A stretch of DNA of 43,350 nt. It comes from Nitrospirota bacterium. GTDB taxonomy: Bacteria; Nitrospirota; Nitrospiria; Nitrospirales; Nitrospiraceae. Position 1 is the stretch's first letter. Each line of letters starts with the position of its first letter. The notes below the pieces were generated by a model. The model did not search any database, was not told the DNA's origin, and saw nothing but the letters and a program-made list of their open reading frames with translations. Location: the NCBI GenBank assembly GCA_013388555.1, contig JACAFD010000220.1, forward strand, positions 1-43,350. The letters run 5' to 3'. Made by a program: the position numbers and the translations under genes. Shown here piece after piece: positions 41,459 through 43,350 of this stretch.

Positions 41459-43240
41459 TTAGAATCCGCTTCCGCCGCCGCCGCCGAAGCCTCCGCCGGA
41501 GAATCCTCCCGACGATCCACTGCTGCTGCTGATGCTGAACCCTGATCCTCCTGTGCTGCGGGGGGCGGAGGTCATCATCGTGGTCGCCGCGGCGGACATG
41601 TGAGAAAGGTTGCCGACAAAACTCCGCGGGCGGAAGTCGGCGAAGTTGGTTCCTTGATACCAGGTGGGGGGCTGGGTGTAAATCCCCTCGAATGCGCGGA
41701 CCCAATTCCGCTCCACGCCCAAGGCCATGGCGAAGGGCAGAAACTTCTCAAACATCTGAGGGGTCTTTATGACGCGTTGAAAGCGATCGGATTCGACACG
41801 CGTCAGGAATTCCTCGAAACCGAGCACTTTTTCCAGGGCCCGTGTGCCGCGAATGGTTCGGGCAGGCATGAACCATCCGAACCCGAGAATGATCAATCCT
41901 GAGAGGACGCCTGCGGCGATACCGGTCTGCAGCGCGATACCATACTGCTCGCTCAACCACATAGCCCCAAAAATCGCCCCGATCGCTACGATGATGCCGA
42001 CGGTCATATAGGTTTGTTTGACTCGATCAGGCCGCCGCGCATAGTACCCGCGGCTCAGGAGTTGCTCCAGAAGAGAGGATTTGATCCCATCTAAGCGGGC
42101 ATAGAAGCGATTCTCCAGGTCGGACAGAGCGACGATTGGGACGCTGTCGTCTGAAAAGATCCCGTTCATGATCGAGCGCTCGTGCTGCTTCAGCCCTGTC
42201 CACTCGGAGGAGGGCTTGAGCCGATGCAAATGATAGGCGGTACTTGACCAGAGCCCGAGCAGCTTGGATCCGTGGCGCTCTTCGATCCGCAGGTAACCCC
42301 GAACGGCAAGGTCGACCAGCGTGGCGGTGATATCTCGGAGATCCGGTGAGTTGTCAAGAAGTGTCCCGAGCTCAGCCGGCGTCAACCTATCGGGTGGCTC
42401 ATAGGCCACCGTAATCGCGCGGAGTCGCGGGTCGCGTCCGACCCGGTACCAGAGATACCACATGAGCCCAAAGACGCCGATCGGCATCGCCAACGGCCAG
42501 TTCGACTGGAAAAATAACTGTGTCAGCTGCAGCCGGCCTGGTGCGGTGAGCAGTCCTTTATCCCATCCGACCACGGCAGTGAGGCCTTCGCGGAACCCGA
42601 GCGAGCGCGTCATCCTGTACAGGACTTCCGAGCCCGTGATCCGCACCTCGGCCTGCTGTTCGCGGGCCCCATAGGTGCCGCTGAACGCCAGGGCTTTCAC
42701 GCCGCTTGCCCCCACTGGTAGGAGCACCCTGGCCGCCACGGATTCGATGGGGACCTCCCATTCGTCGCCGGTGATATTCCAATAGAGTTCGTCGTGGTCC
42801 TCGAAGTACTTCAGGCTGTTGGATACCTTGTAGGTCAGGACCAGTGTTTTCGTCGTGTCCTGCGCCCCGGGCAGCCAGATCTTGAAGCTCCGGTAGTGCC
42901 GATCTCGAAAGCTCTCGTACTTGAGAGGCGCGTGGTGCTCGTCCGTCACGCTCACCAAATCCAACAGCAAGGTGTAATTGAAGCCCTGCGGCGTGCGATA
43001 TTCGACGGGGATATCGCGTTTCAATCCGTTCCATGATCCGGTGAAGCGCGGGCGAATCGTTTCGGTAACCAGAAGGTCGCCGCTGGCGAGCACCTGAATG
43101 TCGGCCTGAAACTGCTCGATCACGAGCGAGCGGGCGTTGGCCTGGGTACTCCCAATGGCCAGAAGCCAGCCCAGGAGCAGAAGGCCAAGACGGATGACGT
43201 TAGGCGCGTGCATAAGGAAGGAGTACCGCTGCCGGCCCAT
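41459..43240 (-). CDS. DUF2207 membrane protein
   Basis: A 593-residue membrane protein. A signal peptide or anchor lies near residues 10-36 (ending QANA). The extracytoplasmic DUF2207 domain follows (VIEQFQADIQVLASGDLLVTE, WNGLKRDIPVEY), then a membrane helix near 250-267, a cytoplasmic region, two helices near 415-460, and a tail made of Gly, Ser and Phe (GGFSGGGFGGGGGSGF). Family members commonly neighbour LemA, as here; their role is unknown. The ATG at 43240 starts 9 bases after the lemA stop; the ATG at 43213 gives a cleaner signal peptide, and neither has a clear ribosome-binding site. Confidence 0.87.
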   Translation of the reverse strand: MGRQRYSFLMHAPNVIRLGLLLLGWLLAIGSTQANARSLVIEQFQADIQVLASGDLLVTETIRPRFTGSWNGLKRDIPVEYRTPQGFNYTLLLDLVSVTDEHHAPLKYESFRDRHYRSFKIWLPGAQDTTKTLVLTYKVSNSLKYFEDHDELYWNITGDEWEVPIESVAARVLLPVGASGVKALAFSGTYGAREQQAEVRITGSEVLYRMTRSLGFREGLTAVVGWDKGLLTAPGRLQLTQLFFQSNWPLAMPIGVFGLMWYLWYRVGRDPRLRAITVAYEPPDRLTPAELGTLLDNSPDLRDITATLVDLAVRGYLRIEERHGSKLLGLWSSTAYHLHRLKPSSEWTGLKQHERSIMNGIFSDDSVPIVALSDLENRFYARLDGIKSSLLEQLLSRGYYARRPDRVKQTYMTVGIIVAIGAIFGAMWLSEQYGIALQTGIAAGVLSGLIILGFGWFMPARTIRGTRALEKVLGFEEFLTRVESDRFQRVIKTPQMFEKFLPFAMALGVERNWVRAFEGIYTQPPTWYQGTNFADFRPRSFVGNLSHMSAAATTMMTSAPRSTGGSGFSISSSSGSSGGFSGGGFGGGGGSGF

Positions 43241-43249
43241 CGGGTGACA

Positions 43250-43350
43250 TCAACGGGCCACCGGTTCGAAACTCACCTTCGGCACAGCCCGCTCCGCCGC
43301 TTCGGTGATCTCGAAGAATTCGCGCGGCCGGAAGTTGAAGGAGTTCGCAA
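43250..43350 (-). CDS. lemA: LemA family protein, C-terminal end (partial)
   Basis: The last 32 codons read NSFNFRPREFFEITEAA and then ERAVPKVSFEPVAR before a TGA stop (43250-43252). This matches the usual LemA C-terminus, whose last part runs FKPREYFE and a VPKV-type ending. LemA proteins are membrane-anchored helical bundles of unknown function that often pair with DUF2207 proteins. The rest of the gene is beyond the window. Confidence 0.85.
   Translation of the reverse strand, partial: ANSFNFRPREFFEITEAAERAVPKVSFEPVAR

Noticed and set aside
1-43350. CRISPR arrays, tRNA or rRNA genes, transposases, integrases or prophage genes
   Set aside because: Looked for on both strands; no regular spaced repeats, cloverleaf-like sequences or matching protein families were found. 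The short heptamer repeats lack spacers and are not CRISPR.

Overview
The window reads as a stretch of chromosome from a Nitrospira-type bacterium (phylum Nitrospirota). The main reason is a complex I operon with two tandem nuoM genes, an arrangement known from Nitrospira. The intergenic palindromes and the general gene style also fit. The assignment rests on recognition of families, not on a database search. No rRNA, tRNA, CRISPR array, transposase or prophage was seen; this is dense, ordinary core chromosome with a few unusual proteins and many structured intergenic repeats.

Layout. (1) 1-695: the 3' end of an ATP synthase operon (atpD end, atpC), with a 102-bp palindromic element between the two genes and a hairpin after atpC. 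(2) 732-8623: mixed single genes: aldo/keto reductase, thioredoxin-like protein, secreted beta-propeller, RluD, a small unknown protein, a zinc-ribbon protein, GNAT acetyltransferase, PyrE, a lipoprotein, a periplasmic rhodanese and a phosphodiester glycosidase-domain protein. (3) 8902-12480 (minus): a signalling operon of a CHASE3 histidine kinase, a stand-alone receiver and a receiver-kinase-receiver hybrid, without any DNA-binding output. (4) 12609-26325 (minus): a twelve-gene nuo operon in the order A-B-C-D-G-I-J-K-L-M-M-N. It has no nuoE, nuoF or nuoH. Its NuoG resembles a formate dehydrogenase alpha subunit with its catalytic Cys/Sec position changed to Gly, and its second NuoM lacks the usual TM7 lysine. 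(5) 26573-30918: a small unknown gene, an OmpA-family envelope protein with a clear promoter, and a PriA homologue whose helicase motifs have all decayed while its eight zinc cysteines remain. (6) 30922-39598 (minus): a membrane protein, RluF, then agmatinase and pyruvoyl-dependent arginine decarboxylase (arginine to agmatine to putrescine), an aldehyde dehydrogenase, a small zinc-ribbon protein, a DsbA-like protein, a deoxyhypusine synthase-like protein and a radical SAM protein with a likely cobalamin-binding domain. (7) 39599-43350: about 1 kb of mostly gene-poor DNA with one small gene, a second DsbA-like protein, and the DUF2207 and LemA pair at the window edge.

How the parts relate. Regions 1 and 4 are the energy core: proton-motive force is used by ATP synthase and built (or consumed in reverse) by an enlarged complex I. 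Known work on such four-pump complexes proposes extra proton translocation per electron pair; this copy also appears to have a rewired electron-input module. Region 6 is a polyamine cluster: PvlArgDC plus SpeB make putrescine, and the deoxyhypusine synthase-like protein may use spermidine or putrescine as a butylamine donor or acceptor. Intergenic regions repeatedly hold inverted repeats whose sequence runs in 7-bp steps, a shared theme that the gene content does not explain.
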